64,000 nt of DNA, from positions 310,001-374,000 of the forward strand of contig NZ_RBDY01000003.1 in NCBI RefSeq assembly GCF_003626575.1, written 5' to 3'. The notes under the pieces were generated by a model. It did not search any database and was not told the origin of the DNA. It saw only the letters and a program-made list of their open reading frames with translations. The stretch comes from Streptomyces radicis. Its GTDB lineage: Bacteria; Actinomycetota; Actinomycetes; Streptomycetales; Streptomycetaceae. Position 1 is the stretch's first letter. The number at the start of each line of letters is the position of its first letter. The position numbers and the translations under genes were made by a program. Shown one piece after another: positions 53,778 through 64,000 of the stretch.

Positions 53778-54622
53778 CGCCCGTCGTCCGGGACTTCGTC
53801 GGGGAGGGCGCCCGCGATCTCGTTGGGGAGGGCGCCGCCGAAGCGGCGGTCGCGGGAGGCGTACTCGACGCAGGCGTCCCACAGGTTGCGCCGGTCGAAG
53901 TCGGGCCACAGCACGTCCTGGTAGACCATCTCGGCGTAAGCGCTCTGCCAGATCAGGTAGTTGGACGTGCGCTGCTCGCCCGACGGGCGCAGGAAGAGGT
54001 CCACGTCCGGCATGTCGGCGTGGTACAGATACCGCGCGAACGTCCGCTCGTCGACCTTGTCCGGCGATATCCGCCCGGCCCGCACGTCCTCCGCCAGGCG
54101 CGCGGCCGCGTCCGCGATCTCCGCGCGGCCCCCGTAGTTGAGGCACATGTAGAGCGTCATCACGTCGTTGTCCCGCGTGCGCTCCTCGGCCACCTGGAGC
54201 TTGCGGATCACCGACTTCCACAGGCGCGGCTCGCGCCCGGCCCAGCGCACCCGCACGCCCATGGCGTCCAACTCGTCGGTGCGCCGGTCGATCACGTCGC
54301 GGTTGAAGCCCATGAGGAAGCGGACCTCGTCGGGCGAACGCTTCCAGTTCTCCGTGGAGAAGGCGTAGAGCGAGAGGTTCCGCACGCCCATCTCGATGCA
54401 GCCCTTGACCACTTCGAGGACGACGCCCTCGCCGACCTTGTGCCCCTCGGTGCGAGGGAGCCCTCGCTGCTTGGCCCAACGGCCGTTCCCGTCCATCACG
54501 ATCGCGACATGGCGGGGGATCAACTCGCCGGGGAGCTTGGGCGGTCGCGCGCCCGAGGGGTGCGGGTCGGGGGCGCGGTACTCGCGACGCGGCCGGGACG
54601 CGAGGATTCCACGGCGGGCCAT
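53774..54622 (-). CDS. uppS: Isoprenyl transferase (undecaprenyl diphosphate synthase family)
   Basis: A 282-aa cis-prenyltransferase from ATG 54622. Residues about 35-60 carry [27 protein letters not shown] (catalytic D in MDGNGRW), then [19 protein letters not shown], and the C-terminal [27 protein letters not shown] block. It makes C55 or related polyprenyl diphosphate for cell-wall lipid carriers in the cytoplasm. Lies 47 bases behind recO on the same strand, the usual streptomycete arrangement. Confidence 0.95.
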   Translation of the reverse strand: MARRGILASRPRREYRAPDPHPSGARPPKLPGELIPRHVAIVMDGNGRWAKQRGLPRTEGHKVGEGVVLEVVKGCIEMGVRNLSLYAFSTENWKRSPDEVRFLMGFNRDVIDRRTDELDAMGVRVRWAGREPRLWKSVIRKLQVAEERTRDNDVMTLYMCLNYGGRAEIADAAARLAEDVRAGRISPDKVDERTFARYLYHADMPDVDLFLRPSGEQRTSNYLIWQSAYAEMVYQDVLWPDFDRRNLWDACVEYASRDRRFGGALPNEIAGALPDEVPDDGR

Positions 54623-54669
54623 GGCGAACTCCAGGAGTAGGTGCTGTCCTGCCGCCGAGGGTATCCCTC

Positions 54670-55419
54670 TCAGCCCTTCTCGACGAACCGCAGGGACCGC
54701 AGCCCCCGTTCGAGATGCCAGTGCAGATACGCCGAGACGAGCCCGCTGCCCTCGCGCACATGCCGGGCCTCGGCCCCGTCGGCCGTCGCCCAGTCGCCCG
54801 CGAGCAGCGCGCCGAGCAGCCGCAGCGCCCCGGGCGAGGGCACCACGCTGCCGGGAACGCGGCAGTCGCCGCACACCGAACCCCCCGCGGCCACCGAGAA
54901 GAAGCGGTTCGGCCCAGGGAGCCCGCACTTCGCGCAGTCGACGAAGGTCGGCGCGTACCCGCCGACCGCGAGCGAACGCAGCAGGAACGCGTCGAGCACG
55001 AGCCCCGGCGCGTGCGCCCCGGCGGCCAGCGTCCGCAGCCCGCCCACGAGCAGGAGGTACTGCTGGACGTTCGGCTCGCCCTCGTGGTCGGTGAAGCGCT
55101 CCGCGGTCTCCAGCATCGCGGTGCCCGCGGTGTACCGCGCGTAGTCGTCGACGATGTGCCGCCCGTACGGCGCGATCGTCTCGGTCTGCGTGCACAGCGG
55201 CAGCCCGCGCCCGACGAGCCCGCTGCCCCGCGCGAAGAACTGCACGTCCACGTGCGAGAACGGCTCGAGGCGCGCGCCGAACCGCGACTTCGTGCGCCGC
55301 ACCCCGCGCGCCACCGCCCGCACCCGCCCATGGGCCCTGGTCAGCAGCGTGATGATCCGGTCCGCCTCCCCGAGCTTCTGGGTGCGCAGCACGATGCCGT
55401 CGTCGCGGAACAGGGTCAT
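54670..55419 (-). CDS. recO: DNA repair protein RecO
   Basis: A 249-aa protein from ATG 55419. N-terminal OB fold: [47 protein letters not shown] helical C-terminal domain follows with zinc cysteines [10 protein letters not shown] and VCGDC. RecO anneals single strands and loads RecA with RecR in recombination repair. Upstream of uppS in the same orientation; divergent from the SpoIIE-type gene with 76 bases between. Confidence 0.95.
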   Translation of the reverse strand: MTLFRDDGIVLRTQKLGEADRIITLLTRAHGRVRAVARGVRRTKSRFGARLEPFSHVDVQFFARGSGLVGRGLPLCTQTETIAPYGRHIVDDYARYTAGTAMLETAERFTDHEGEPNVQQYLLLVGGLRTLAAGAHAPGLVLDAFLLRSLAVGGYAPTFVDCAKCGLPGPNRFFSVAAGGSVCGDCRVPGSVVPSPGALRLLGALLAGDWATADGAEARHVREGSGLVSAYLHWHLERGLRSLRFVEKG

Positions 55420-55495
55420 GCGGCCATTCTGGCCCATGCCCCGTTCGGCCGACCCCCGCCGGGCGCGGCGGGGGCGGCTCCAGGAAGGTGGAGGG

Positions 55496-56755
55496 GTGGA
55501 CCCCTCGGTGACGCCAAGTCGCAGACGGTGGCGCCGCTGGGTCATGTCGGGCGAGCCCGGGCTGCGGGTCGGCCGCCTGAACCTGGCCCTGCTGCTGCCG
55601 ACCGGGCTGCTCGTCACCATCGCGGCCGTGGACACGCAGACCTCGGGCGATCTCAGGATCGTCACCTGGATCGTGCTGGTGCCGGGTATCGCGGCGGCGC
55701 TGTGCGGGGTGGTGGCCACGGCCCTGTTCGCGGCGGGCGCCGCCGCCCTCTTCGCGATCCTCGACCAGGCCCACGAGTACCGCTACCACCGCGGCGCGGT
55801 CGACTTCTGGCTCGTGGTGGCGGGCGGGTTGCTCGCCGTGCTCGCCGCGTGGCTGCGCCGCCGCGCCCGCGATCTGCTGGTGCGCGTGGAGAACGCCGCC
55901 GACGCGACCCGGCTCGCGGTGCTGCGCCCGATCCCGCGGGGGGCGGGGGGCCTCGAGTCGGCCAGCGTGTACCTGGCGGCGGACAGCGCGGCCCGGGTGG
56001 GCGGCGACTTCTTCGACATCCAGCCGTCGCCGCACGGCACGCGCGTGCTGCTCGGCGACGTACAGGGCAAGGGGACGTCCGCGGTGGACGCGGCGGCGGC
56101 GCTGCTGAGCGCGTTCAGGGAGGCCGCGTACTACGAGCGGGACCTGGCGTCGGTGGCGTGGCGCCTCGAGACCAGGATGCGGCGGCACAACTACTACATC
56201 GCCGCGCTCGGCCAGCCCGACGCGCGCTTCACGACGGCGGTGCTGGTGTCGTTCCCGCCCGCGGACACCGGCTGGATCGAGCTGGTCAACTTCGGGCACC
56301 CGGGGCCGCTCGCCCTCGGCGGCACGGAGCGGGTGCGGCCGCTGCCCGAGGGCGAGGGGGCGCCGCTCGGCATGGTCGACCTGGTGGCCAGGGTGGAGGG
56401 GCGGAGGTGGGCGGGGTGGCCGCCGACGCGGCGGGTGCCGTTCGGGCGGGGGGAGACGCTGCTGCTGTTCTCGGACGGGGTGACGGAGGCGCGCGACCGG
56501 TCGGGCGCTTTCCTGCCGCTGACCGACCGGCTCGAGGAAGACGACGACACCGCGCCCGACACCGTGGTGGACCGGGTCAGCCGGGCGGTGCTCGACCACA
56601 CCAGGCGGCGCCTGGCCGACGACACGGCGATCCTGGCGGTCCGCAGGACGCCGCCGGAGAAGGAGGGGGAGGAGAAGCGCGAGGGGAGGGGGAGCGTCAC
56701 GGCCTACGCGTTCCCCGAGCCGCCGCCGGGGGTGCCCTCCCGTCTCGGATGCTGA
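55496..56755 (+). CDS. Membrane PP2C/SpoIIE-family serine phosphatase
   Basis: About 419 aa from GTG 55496 (GAAGG upstream; ATG 55544 is an alternative). Three or four helices at about 25-125 ([71 protein letters not shown]). The phosphatase domain includes [71 protein letters not shown] and [10 protein letters not shown]; the metal-binding Asp of [22 protein letters not shown] and DDTAIL are in place. It dephosphorylates regulatory proteins such as anti-sigma antagonists; its partner is not identified. Confidence 0.92.
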   Translation: MDPSVTPSRRRWRRWVMSGEPGLRVGRLNLALLLPTGLLVTIAAVDTQTSGDLRIVTWIVLVPGIAAALCGVVATALFAAGAAALFAILDQAHEYRYHRGAVDFWLVVAGGLLAVLAAWLRRRARDLLVRVENAADATRLAVLRPIPRGAGGLESASVYLAADSAARVGGDFFDIQPSPHGTRVLLGDVQGKGTSAVDAAAALLSAFREAAYYERDLASVAWRLETRMRRHNYYIAALGQPDARFTTAVLVSFPPADTGWIELVNFGHPGPLALGGTERVRPLPEGEGAPLGMVDLVARVEGRRWAGWPPTRRVPFGRGETLLLFSDGVTEARDRSGAFLPLTDRLEEDDDTAPDTVVDRVSRAVLDHTRRRLADDTAILAVRRTPPEKEGEEKREGRGSVTAYAFPEPPPGVPSRLGC

Positions 56756-56800
56756 TACGGCCGAGGCGCATGGCGCCCGGGGGATTACCCTGGTCAGGCG

Positions 56801-58656
<1,856 letters not shown>

Positions 58657-58769
58657 GCGCTGTCCCGGCGCCGGGCGCGCTTGGTGCCGACGCACTACTG
58701 ACGCGGACGCCCGCCTGTGGCTAACATCACGCCCACGGCAGAGTGGCCGGCGGGTTACGGAGGTACGGC

Positions 58770-59423
58770 GTGGTGCATCCCCGATTGGCGGGCGTCCGCA
58801 CGGCCTGGCGCGTGGTGGACGACGGTGATTTCTTCTGCGCCGCCTGCGGCGGCGACCGCTGCTACCGGCGGCTCGCAGGGCGGCGCAGGCTGACCGTCCT
58901 CGGCGTGCCGGTGCTGCCGCGCGGCACGGCCGAGCCCGTCGTCGAGTGCGTCTCGTGCCGCGGCCGCTTCCCGCTCACCGCCCTGGACCGGCCCACCACG
59001 ACCCGGCTCTCCGCGCTGCTGCGCGACGGCGTCCACACGATAGCTCTGGCACTGCTCGCGGCGGGCGGCGGCATGAGCACGAGGGGGACGGCGGGGACGG
59101 CCGCGCGGCGGGCGGCCGTGGAGTCGATCCGCGCGGCGGGCTTCCCCGAGTGCACCGAGGAGCGCCTGCTGACGCTCCAGGCCGCGCTCGGCGCGGAGAG
59201 CCTCCCGCTGCTCGACCGCGAGGTCAGGGCGACGCTCTCGGAGCTGACCCCGCACCTGGCCTCGCCGGGCCGCGAGGCGCTGCTGCTGCACGGCGCGCGC
59301 ATCGCCCTGGCCGACGGCCCCTACCACGCCACGGAACGCACCATGCTGACGGCGGTCGGCGAGGCGCTGCGCCTGTCCCCGTCGGACACCGAACGGCTGC
59401 TGGCGACGGCGCTCTCGGCGTAA
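58770..59423 (+). CDS. TerB-like domain protein with an N-terminal zinc ribbon
   Basis: About 217 aa from GTG 58770 (or 58773), with GGAGG 6-9 bases upstream. An upstream GTG 58743 would add nine codons including a TTA and lacks support. Residues about 17-70 contain two Cys pairs, FFCAACGGDRCY and VECVSCRGRF, a likely zinc ribbon. Residues about 90-217 form a helical TerB-like domain (LPLLDREVRATLSELTPHLASPGREALLLHGARIALADGPYHATERTMLTAVGEAL). Related genes sit between leuA and era in streptomycetes. TerB domains are linked to tellurite and membrane stress; the function here is unknown. Confidence 0.8.
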   Translation: MVHPRLAGVRTAWRVVDDGDFFCAACGGDRCYRRLAGRRRLTVLGVPVLPRGTAEPVVECVSCRGRFPLTALDRPTTTRLSALLRDGVHTIALALLAAGGGMSTRGTAGTAARRAAVESIRAAGFPECTEERLLTLQAALGAESLPLLDREVRATLSELTPHLASPGREALLLHGARIALADGPYHATERTMLTAVGEALRLSPSDTERLLATALSA

Positions 59424-59460
59424 TGGCCCCGACGCGCCCCGCCGCTCGCCCTTGGCGCGT

Positions 59461-60405
59461 TCAGAAGCCCAGGCGCCGCAGCTGCTTGGGGTCGCGCTGC
59501 CAGTCCTTGGCGACCTTCACATGCAGGTCGAGGAAGACCGGGGTGCCGAGCAGGGCCTCGATCTGGCGGCGCGCGGTGCTGCCGACGTGCTTCAGGCGCG
59601 CGCCCTTGGGCCCGATGACGATGCCCTTCTGGCTGGGGCGTTCGATGAAGAGGTTCGCGTGGATGTCGAGCAGCGGACGGTCGGCCGGGCGGTCCTCGCG
59701 CGGCAGCATCTCCTCGACCACGACGGCGATCGAGTGCGGCAGCTCGTCCCGCACCCCTTCGAGCGCGGCCTCCCTGATCAGCTCGGCCACCATGACCTGC
59801 TCGGGCTCGTCCGTGAGGTCGCCCTCGGGGTAGAGCGGCGGCCCCTCGGGCAGCAGCGGCACCAGCAGGTCCGCGAGCAGCTCGACCTGGGCGCCCGAGA
59901 CGGCCGAGACGGGCACGATCTCGGCCCACTCGAACCCCGCCTCCTTGCCGAGGCGGTCCACGGCGATCAACTGCTCGGCGAGCGCGTCCCGTTCGGCCAG
60001 GTCGGTCTTGGTGACCACCGCGACCTTGGGGGTGCGGCGGATCTGCGCGAGCTCGCCCGCGATGAAGCGGTCGCCCGGGCCGACCTTCTCGTTCGCCGGG
60101 AGGCAGAAGCCGATCGCGTCGACCTCGGCCCACGTCGCGCGCACCACGTCGTTGAGCCGCTGGCCCAGCAGCGTGCGGGGCTTGTGCAGCCCCGGGGTGT
60201 CCACGAGCACGAGCTGCGCTTCGGGGCGGTGCACGATGCCGCGCACGGTGTGCCGCGTGGTCTGCGGGCGGTTGGAGGTGATCGCGACCTTGGTGCCGAC
60301 CAGGGCGTTGGTCAGCGTGGACTTGCCCGCGTTGGGGCGACCGACGAAGCACGCGAAGCCGGAGCGGTGCCCGGCGGGGGCGGAGGAGGAGGCGGGGATG
60401 CTCAT
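59461..60405 (-). CDS. era: GTPase Era
   Basis: A 314-aa protein. G domain: VGRPNAGKSTLTNALVG (G1), PQTTRHT (G2), VDTPGLHKPR (G3), TKTDLAERD (G4) and VSAVSGAQ (G5). C-terminal KH domain: IHANLFIERPSQKGIVIGPKGARLKHVGSTARRQIEALLGTPVFLDLHVKV. It assists 16S rRNA maturation and 30S assembly. ATG 60405 overlaps the upstream gene stop by 4 bases (ATGA), so the two are translationally coupled. Confidence 0.97.
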   Translation of the reverse strand: MSIPASSSAPAGHRSGFACFVGRPNAGKSTLTNALVGTKVAITSNRPQTTRHTVRGIVHRPEAQLVLVDTPGLHKPRTLLGQRLNDVVRATWAEVDAIGFCLPANEKVGPGDRFIAGELAQIRRTPKVAVVTKTDLAERDALAEQLIAVDRLGKEAGFEWAEIVPVSAVSGAQVELLADLLVPLLPEGPPLYPEGDLTDEPEQVMVAELIREAALEGVRDELPHSIAVVVEEMLPREDRPADRPLLDIHANLFIERPSQKGIVIGPKGARLKHVGSTARRQIEALLGTPVFLDLHVKVAKDWQRDPKQLRRLGF

Positions 60406-60767
60406 GAGGCCGCGATCGTCGCACGGAGGACGCCGTCGGGGCCAGCCAGCAGCACGGGAACGCCCGCCCCGCCCAGGTCGAGCACCGCCGCCAGGTCGTC
60501 GTCGGGCAGCGTGCCCGCCTCGGTGACGACGGCGGCGGCCTCGAGACCTTCGGCGCCGCCGGCGACCGCCATCGCGACGGCGAGGCGCAGGGCGCTCAGC
60601 CGCAACGAGTCGAGCGCCACCGTGGTCGCCGCATAGGTCCGCCCCGTGGTGTCCCGCACCGCGGCCCCCTCGGCGACGCCGTTGCGGGCCCGCGCGCCTC
60701 GGGCCAGGGTGATGATCTTCTTGTCCTCGGGATCGAGGGGCCCGGTCGGGTCAACGGCCTCAGTCAT
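60402..60767 (-). CDS. Cytidine deaminase-like protein lacking zinc ligands
   Basis: A 121-aa protein whose fold order follows cytidine deaminases (EDKKIITLARGARARNGVAEGAAVRDTTGRTYAATTVALDSLRLSALRLAVAMAVAGG). The catalytic HAE motif and the PCxxC zinc cysteines are absent; the protein has no cysteine at all. Similar short proteins occur at this place next to era in streptomycetes. It may be a catalytically dead relative with a binding or structural role, or a different enzyme. Translationally coupled to era through the 4-base overlap. Confidence 0.8.
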   Translation of the reverse strand: MTEAVDPTGPLDPEDKKIITLARGARARNGVAEGAAVRDTTGRTYAATTVALDSLRLSALRLAVAMAVAGGAEGLEAAAVVTEAGTLPDDDLAAVLDLGGAGVPVLLAGPDGVLRATIAAS

Positions 60768-60800
60768 GGCTCCGAGCTTAGGCCCTGCCGGGACAGCGCC

Positions 60801-61523
60801 TCACAGGTCCGTGGTGCCGGGCTGATCGGGGCGGGGCACGGCCGTGCGGCCCGCGGCGACCTCCTCGAGCTTCTCCACGGCGCGCTCGGCGAACGCCACG
60901 ATGTCGCCCGAGCCCGAGTCGTCGCGGCCCGCCTGGGCGACCCGCACGGTGTGCGCGCCGACACGGGCGATCACGACGTCGGCGACGACCGGCGCCGTGG
61001 CCGACTCCCCCTCGACCCGCCGCTGGAACCTGACGGCCAGCGCCTCCTCGCCCAACTCGCCGACGGACGCGGCGTCCAGGCGCTCGGCGTCATAGGCCAC
61101 GCGCTCCCCGCCGCCCTCGGTGGCGTGGAACGTCCGGCACGCGCCGTCCACGGCGTCGCGCAGCGCGTCCAACGACCGCCGCGCCCGATCGGTGTCACGG
61201 TGCGCCGCGGCGACGGTGGTGACGAACGGCCCGCTGCGCGTCCGCGCGAACCCGGCCCGCGCGGCGGTCTTGGCGTCGGTGTCGAACAACTCACGGCAGC
61301 GGGACTCACTCGGGTCCGGCACGCCGAACCCGCGCCTGGCGGCGGACCGCTCGCTGTCACTGGCCCACCCGGCGGGAAAGTCGACGGCGTCGAGCAGGGC
61401 CTCGCGGAGCTGCTGCTCACTGAGCGCGTCGGAGGCGAGGGGCCGCCCGGGCGCCAACGCCAGGCTCAGCATGGCGATCCCCGCGACCACGGCTGTCCGA
61501 AGGTGCGTGTCCATGCCTCCCAT
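60801..61523 (-). CDS. Secreted protein of unknown function
   Basis: About 240 aa from ATG 61523 (61514 is an alternative). Residues 1-30 look like a signal peptide (HLRTAVVAGIAMLSLALAPGRPLA). The mature part has a helix-strand pattern, LSEQQLREALLDAVDFPAGWASDSE, cysteines in SESRCRELF and DGACRTFHA that could form a disulfide, and two sheet-like segments (VAYDAERLDAASVGELGEEALAVRFQRR and VVADVVIARVGAHTVRVAQAG). The layout resembles the extracellular PknH-type sensor domain or related actinobacterial exported proteins. It lies 33 bases from the cytidine deaminase-like gene. Confidence 0.7.
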   Translation of the reverse strand: MGGMDTHLRTAVVAGIAMLSLALAPGRPLASDALSEQQLREALLDAVDFPAGWASDSERSAARRGFGVPDPSESRCRELFDTDAKTAARAGFARTRSGPFVTTVAAAHRDTDRARRSLDALRDAVDGACRTFHATEGGGERVAYDAERLDAASVGELGEEALAVRFQRRVEGESATAPVVADVVIARVGAHTVRVAQAGRDDSGSGDIVAFAERAVEKLEEVAAGRTAVPRPDQPGTTDL

Positions 61524-61744
61524 GGCGCCAGCCGAACGCCCGTACGGCCACCACGTGAGCCCCATTCGAGTGAGAAACACCCTGCGGGCAGCGGGTGCCT
61601 CCGGCGGCGGAACGGTGACGTCGGCCATGGAGCCGGGCCGCCGTTGTCGGGCCTCCCGCCGGGGCGGGCCGGTGCCCCGGAGGCGGCGGCCGAACGCCGT
61701 ACGAGGGCCGTCAGCCGCGGCACGCGACGAAGCGGCAGAGACCC

Positions 61745-61793
61745 CGCCGCGCGGCGGCCCTGGCCGCCGGAGGCGGCGCGTCCCACCCCGCCG
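61745..61793. repeat. 49-bp repeat, copy A (with GCCGCCGGAGGCGGC hairpin)
   Basis: Matches copy B at 62055-62103 at 46 of 49 positions, in direct orientation 310 bases away. Each copy contains a GCCGCC/GGCGGC hairpin with a GGA loop. Could be a REP-like or terminator-type element. Confidence 0.75.
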
Positions 61794-62054
61794 CAGCCAT
61801 GCGAACGGACCACCACTGCCAGGCGGCAGCCGAGTCGCCGCGCGGCGGACCCTGCGCCACCGCACACCGGTCAGCCCACACCGGCCCATCGCCGGGCACC
61901 CACCGGAGACGGCGAGGCACCGAGGCCCCACCGCTCAGACCGAGGTGCGCCCGCCAGGGCGCGACTCCACCACCGACCACCGGCACCCCGCCGCTCAGCG
62001 GCGAACGTGCCGCACAGCGGCCACCACCCCACACCGGTGGCCCGCCGGACCGCC

Positions 62055-62103
62055 CGCCGCGCAGCGGCCCTCGCCGCCGGAGGCGGCGCGTCGCACCCCG
62101 CCG
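62055..62103. repeat. 49-bp repeat, copy B
   Basis: Second copy of the 61745-61793 repeat, ending 10 bases before the CBS-protein stop at 62113. The hairpin could act as its 3' terminator. Confidence 0.75.
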
Positions 62104-62112
62104 GAGGCGCCC

Positions 62113-63405
62113 TCACTCGAGCCGCACCGGCTCGACAAGCACCCGGTCAATCCTGTTGCGCCGCCCCGCGGGCGACTCCGCCGTCAGGCGCAGCGCGGAC
62201 AGGCCCGTTCCGCCCTGCTCGGCCGAGACGTCCACCTCGGCCACCGCCCCGGCGATCGGCACCCGCCCCAGCGCCTTGGCCAGCAGGCCGCCCACCGTTT
62301 CCACGTCCTCGTCCTCGAGGCGCAGCCCGTACAACTGCCCGAGCTGCCCCAGGTCGAGACGCGACGTCACGCGGTAGGCGCCGTCGCCGACCGACTCCAC
62401 GGGCGGCAGCTCCACGTCGTACTCGTCGGTGATCTCGCCGACGATCTCCTCCAGGATGTCCTCGATCGTCACCAGGCCCGCCGTGCCGCCGTACTCGTCG
62501 ATGACGACCGCGACATGCGTCCGGCTGCGCTGCATCTCGCGCAGCAGATCCCCCGCGTTCTTCGTGTCGGGCACGAACGCCGCGGGCCGCATCACCGTCT
62601 CGACCAGCTCGGACTCGGCCTCGCGGCTGATGTGCACCTTCCGCGCCAGGTCCTTGAGGTAGACGATGCCGACGATGTCGTCGTCGCTCTCCCCCGTCAC
62701 CGGGATCCGCGAGAAGCCGGAGCGCAGCGCGAGCGAGAGGCCCTGCCGCAGCGTCTTGTGGCGGTCGAGCGAGACCAGGTCGGTGCGCGGCACCATCACC
62801 TCGCGCACCAGGGTGTCGCCGAGCTCGAAGACGGAGTGCACCATGCGGCGTTCCTCGTCCTCGATCAGCGACTCGCGCTCCGCGAGGTCCACCATGGCCC
62901 GCAGCTCCGCCTCGGACGCGAAGGGGCCCCTGCGGAACCCCTTGCCCGGCGTCAGGGCGTTGCCCAGGATGATCAACGCCTGGATCAGCGGGCCGAGCAC
63001 GCGCGCCAGCGGGATCAGGACGTAGGACGCCGCCGTGACCGTGTTGAGCGGGTGCTGGCGGCCGATCGTGCGCGGCGAGACGCCGACGGCGACGAACGAC
63101 AGCAGCAGCATCACGCCGAACGCCGCGGCCAGCGCCTGCCACACCTCGTCGAACTCCTGGAGCAACGCGTACGCCACGAGCACCGCCGCCGCCATCTCCC
63201 CGGCGACGCGCAGCAGGAGCGCGAGGTTCAGGTAGCGGGCCGGGTCGGCGGCCACGAGCGCGAGCCGCTCCGCGCCGCGCCGCCCGTTGCGCTGCGCCTC
63301 CTCCGCGCGGAACCCCGTGATCACCGCGAGCGCCGCCTCCGCGCACGAGGAGAGCCAGGCCACGATCAGCAGCCCGATGACGGAGACGAGCAGGGTGGCG
63401 GTCAT
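62113..63405 (-). CDS. Hemolysin/CorC-family membrane protein with CBS domains
   Basis: A 430-aa protein from ATG 63405, overlapping the ybeY stop by 4 bases. Residues about 1-140 contain the DUF21 membrane region ([70 protein letters not shown]). Two CBS motifs follow ([71 protein letters not shown]). The C terminus is a CorC/HlyC transporter-associated domain ([28 protein letters not shown]). Members affect magnesium or cobalt handling. Confidence 0.93.
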   Translation of the reverse strand: MTATLLVSVIGLLIVAWLSSCAEAALAVITGFRAEEAQRNGRRGAERLALVAADPARYLNLALLLRVAGEMAAAVLVAYALLQEFDEVWQALAAAFGVMLLLSFVAVGVSPRTIGRQHPLNTVTAASYVLIPLARVLGPLIQALIILGNALTPGKGFRRGPFASEAELRAMVDLAERESLIEDEERRMVHSVFELGDTLVREVMVPRTDLVSLDRHKTLRQGLSLALRSGFSRIPVTGESDDDIVGIVYLKDLARKVHISREAESELVETVMRPAAFVPDTKNAGDLLREMQRSRTHVAVVIDEYGGTAGLVTIEDILEEIVGEITDEYDVELPPVESVGDGAYRVTSRLDLGQLGQLYGLRLEDEDVETVGGLLAKALGRVPIAGAVAEVDVSAEQGGTGLSALRLTAESPAGRRNRIDRVLVEPVRLE

Positions 63406-63899
63406 GTGGTGGTGGGGGCGGGGGACGGACCCGGCAGGCCGCGCTCGGCGCGCCAGCCGTCCACGATGGCCTTCTGGAGCCCGAACATCTCTGCCTTCTC
63501 GGCCGTCTCCTCGTGGTCGTACCCGAGCAGGTGCAGCACCCCGTGCACGGTGAGCAGCTGGAGCTCGGTGTCCATGGAGTGGCCCGTGGGGGCCGCCTCC
63601 CCCTGCCGGCGGGCCACCTCGGGGCAGAGCACGACATCCCCGAGCAGGCCCTGGACCGGCTCCTCGTCGTCCCGCGAGGGCGGCCGCAGCTCGTCCATCG
63701 GGAACGACATCACATCGGTGGGTCCGGGCAGCTCCATCCACTGGAGGTGGAGCTGCTCCATCGCCGCCTCGTCCACCGCGATCACCGAAAGCTCGGAGAG
63801 CGGATGGATCCGCATCCGGGTCAGGGCGTAGCGCGCGATGTCGAGGATGGCCCGTTCGTCGATCTCCAGGCCGGATTCGTTGTTGACCTCGATCGCCAT
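63402..63899 (-). CDS. ybeY: Endoribonuclease YbeY
   Basis: A 165-aa protein. [58 protein letters not shown] and the metal-binding [11 protein letters not shown] (H-x3-H-x5-H type) are diagnostic. It matures 16S rRNA 3' ends. The C-terminal extension is Pro/Thr-rich. It follows the phoH-like gene by 12 bases and overlaps the CBS gene. Confidence 0.96.
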   Translation of the reverse strand: MAIEVNNESGLEIDERAILDIARYALTRMRIHPLSELSVIAVDEAAMEQLHLQWMELPGPTDVMSFPMDELRPPSRDDEEPVQGLLGDVVLCPEVARRQGEAAPTGHSMDTELQLLTVHGVLHLLGYDHEETAEKAEMFGLQKAIVDGWRAERGLPGPSPAPTTT

Positions 63900-63911
63900 G
63901 ATGAGGAGAGG

Positions 63912-64000
63912 CTACTTCCCGTTCCGATCGCCGCCGCGGTCACCGGTGCGTTCGCTGGTCCGCACGTCGAAGCGGTCGTAGGCGTCCACGATGCGGCCGA
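63912..64000 (-). CDS. phoH: PhoH-family ATPase, C-terminal end (cut by window edge)
   Basis: Read leftward from the edge: GRIVDAYDRFDVRTSERTGD, then RGGDRNGK and a TAG at 63912-63914. GRIVDAY-type residues close the PhoH ATPase family, and phoH lies directly upstream of ybeY in many bacteria. Only the last 29 codons are visible, so the assignment rests on the tail and position. Confidence 0.7.
   Translation of the reverse strand, partial: GRIVDAYDRFDVRTSERTGDRGGDRNGK

Larger units (their letters stand above)
61524..62112. other. Repeat-rich gap without a supported gene
   Basis: About 590 bases. Candidate frames on both strands are Arg/Pro-rich and lack ribosome sites. It contains a 49-bp direct repeat (61745-61793 and 62055-62103) and several GCCGCC-N3-GGCGGC hairpins, one within each repeat, with related partial copies near 61679 and 61840. 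No RNA gene was recognised. Confidence 0.6.

Noticed and set aside
53774..56599. 941-codon minus-strand frame extending upstream of uppS
   Set aside because: Only the last 282 codons are uppS; the rest is antisense to the SpoIIE-type gene and in another frame from recO.
58664..58675. CCCGGCGCCGGG palindrome after leuA as a terminator
   Set aside because: It is a 12-bp self-complementary run with no loop; too weak to call a hairpin terminator.
58743..58769. N-terminal extension of the TerB-like gene that would include a TTA codon
   Set aside because: The GGAGG ribosome site lies inside this stretch, so translation more likely starts at GTG 58770 and the TTA is not translated.

Overview
The window is high-GC actinobacterial chromosome, almost certainly Streptomyces or a close relative. 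Evidence: very strong G/C at third codon positions, frequent GTG starts and at least one TTG start, many 4-nt stop/start overlaps, and a conserved housekeeping order (ybeY, a CBS-domain membrane protein, a cytidine deaminase-like gene, era, leuA, recO, uppS, zur, znuBCA, glyS, dusB). I saw no rRNA, tRNA or CRISPR array. Both window edges cut genes: a start at 1..52 and a phoH-like 3' end at 63912..64000.

Layout. 0-2.3 kb: XRE/PNPOx-type and GNAT genes. 2.5-7.3 kb: secreted carbohydrate genes (a GH43 arabinanase-type enzyme and a 998-aa PA14/propeller/CBM/DUF1080 protein), separated by a tandem array of LacI-type operator-like palindromes. 7.4-10.8 kb: a Tat-exported protein, a protein of unknown function and a HEAT-repeat protein. 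10.8-14.4 kb (minus strand): an operon with WXG100-like proteins and membrane proteins, suggesting type VII-like secretion cargo. 14.8-15.4 kb: a decayed pentapeptide-repeat gene. 16-24.2 kb: two paralogous Ser/Thr kinases flanking an RHS/YD-repeat protein; the second kinase is broken by one extra G in a G8 tract and is translationally coupled to a NYN/PIN-FHA fusion. 24.2-26.7 kb: deazaflavin oxidoreductase/TetR and MarR/RidA divergent pairs with visible operators.

26.8-35 kb is a xylan utilisation locus: a secreted GH10-CBM2 xylanase, a LacI regulator, a bxlEFG-type ABC importer and a GH3 beta-xylosidase. The enzyme cuts xylan outside, the importer takes up xylobiose/xylo-oligomers, and the GH3 enzyme hydrolyses them inside. 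TTCCGGAA-type sites occur at both the xylanase and importer promoters. 35-38 kb: an SDR with an altered catalytic motif, an unknown gene, a 169-bp MITE whose terminal repeat contains the stop codon of an ArsR gene, and then the ArsR gene. 38-41 kb: a DUF2617/DUF4247-lipoprotein/DUF350/membrane spermidine synthase-like operon. 41-46 kb: a ROK regulator divergent from two coupled (alpha/alpha)6 glycosidases.

46-64 kb is core: dusB, an aldo/keto reductase with TetR, glyS, the Zur-regulated znuACB-zur operon, uppS, recO, a SpoIIE-type phosphatase, leuA preceded by a Leu-rich leader peptide, a TerB-like gene, era, a zinc-ligand-less cytidine deaminase-like gene, a secreted protein, a repeat-rich gap, a CorC-like CBS protein, ybeY and phoH. 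Family assignments come from reading motifs by eye; no database search was possible.
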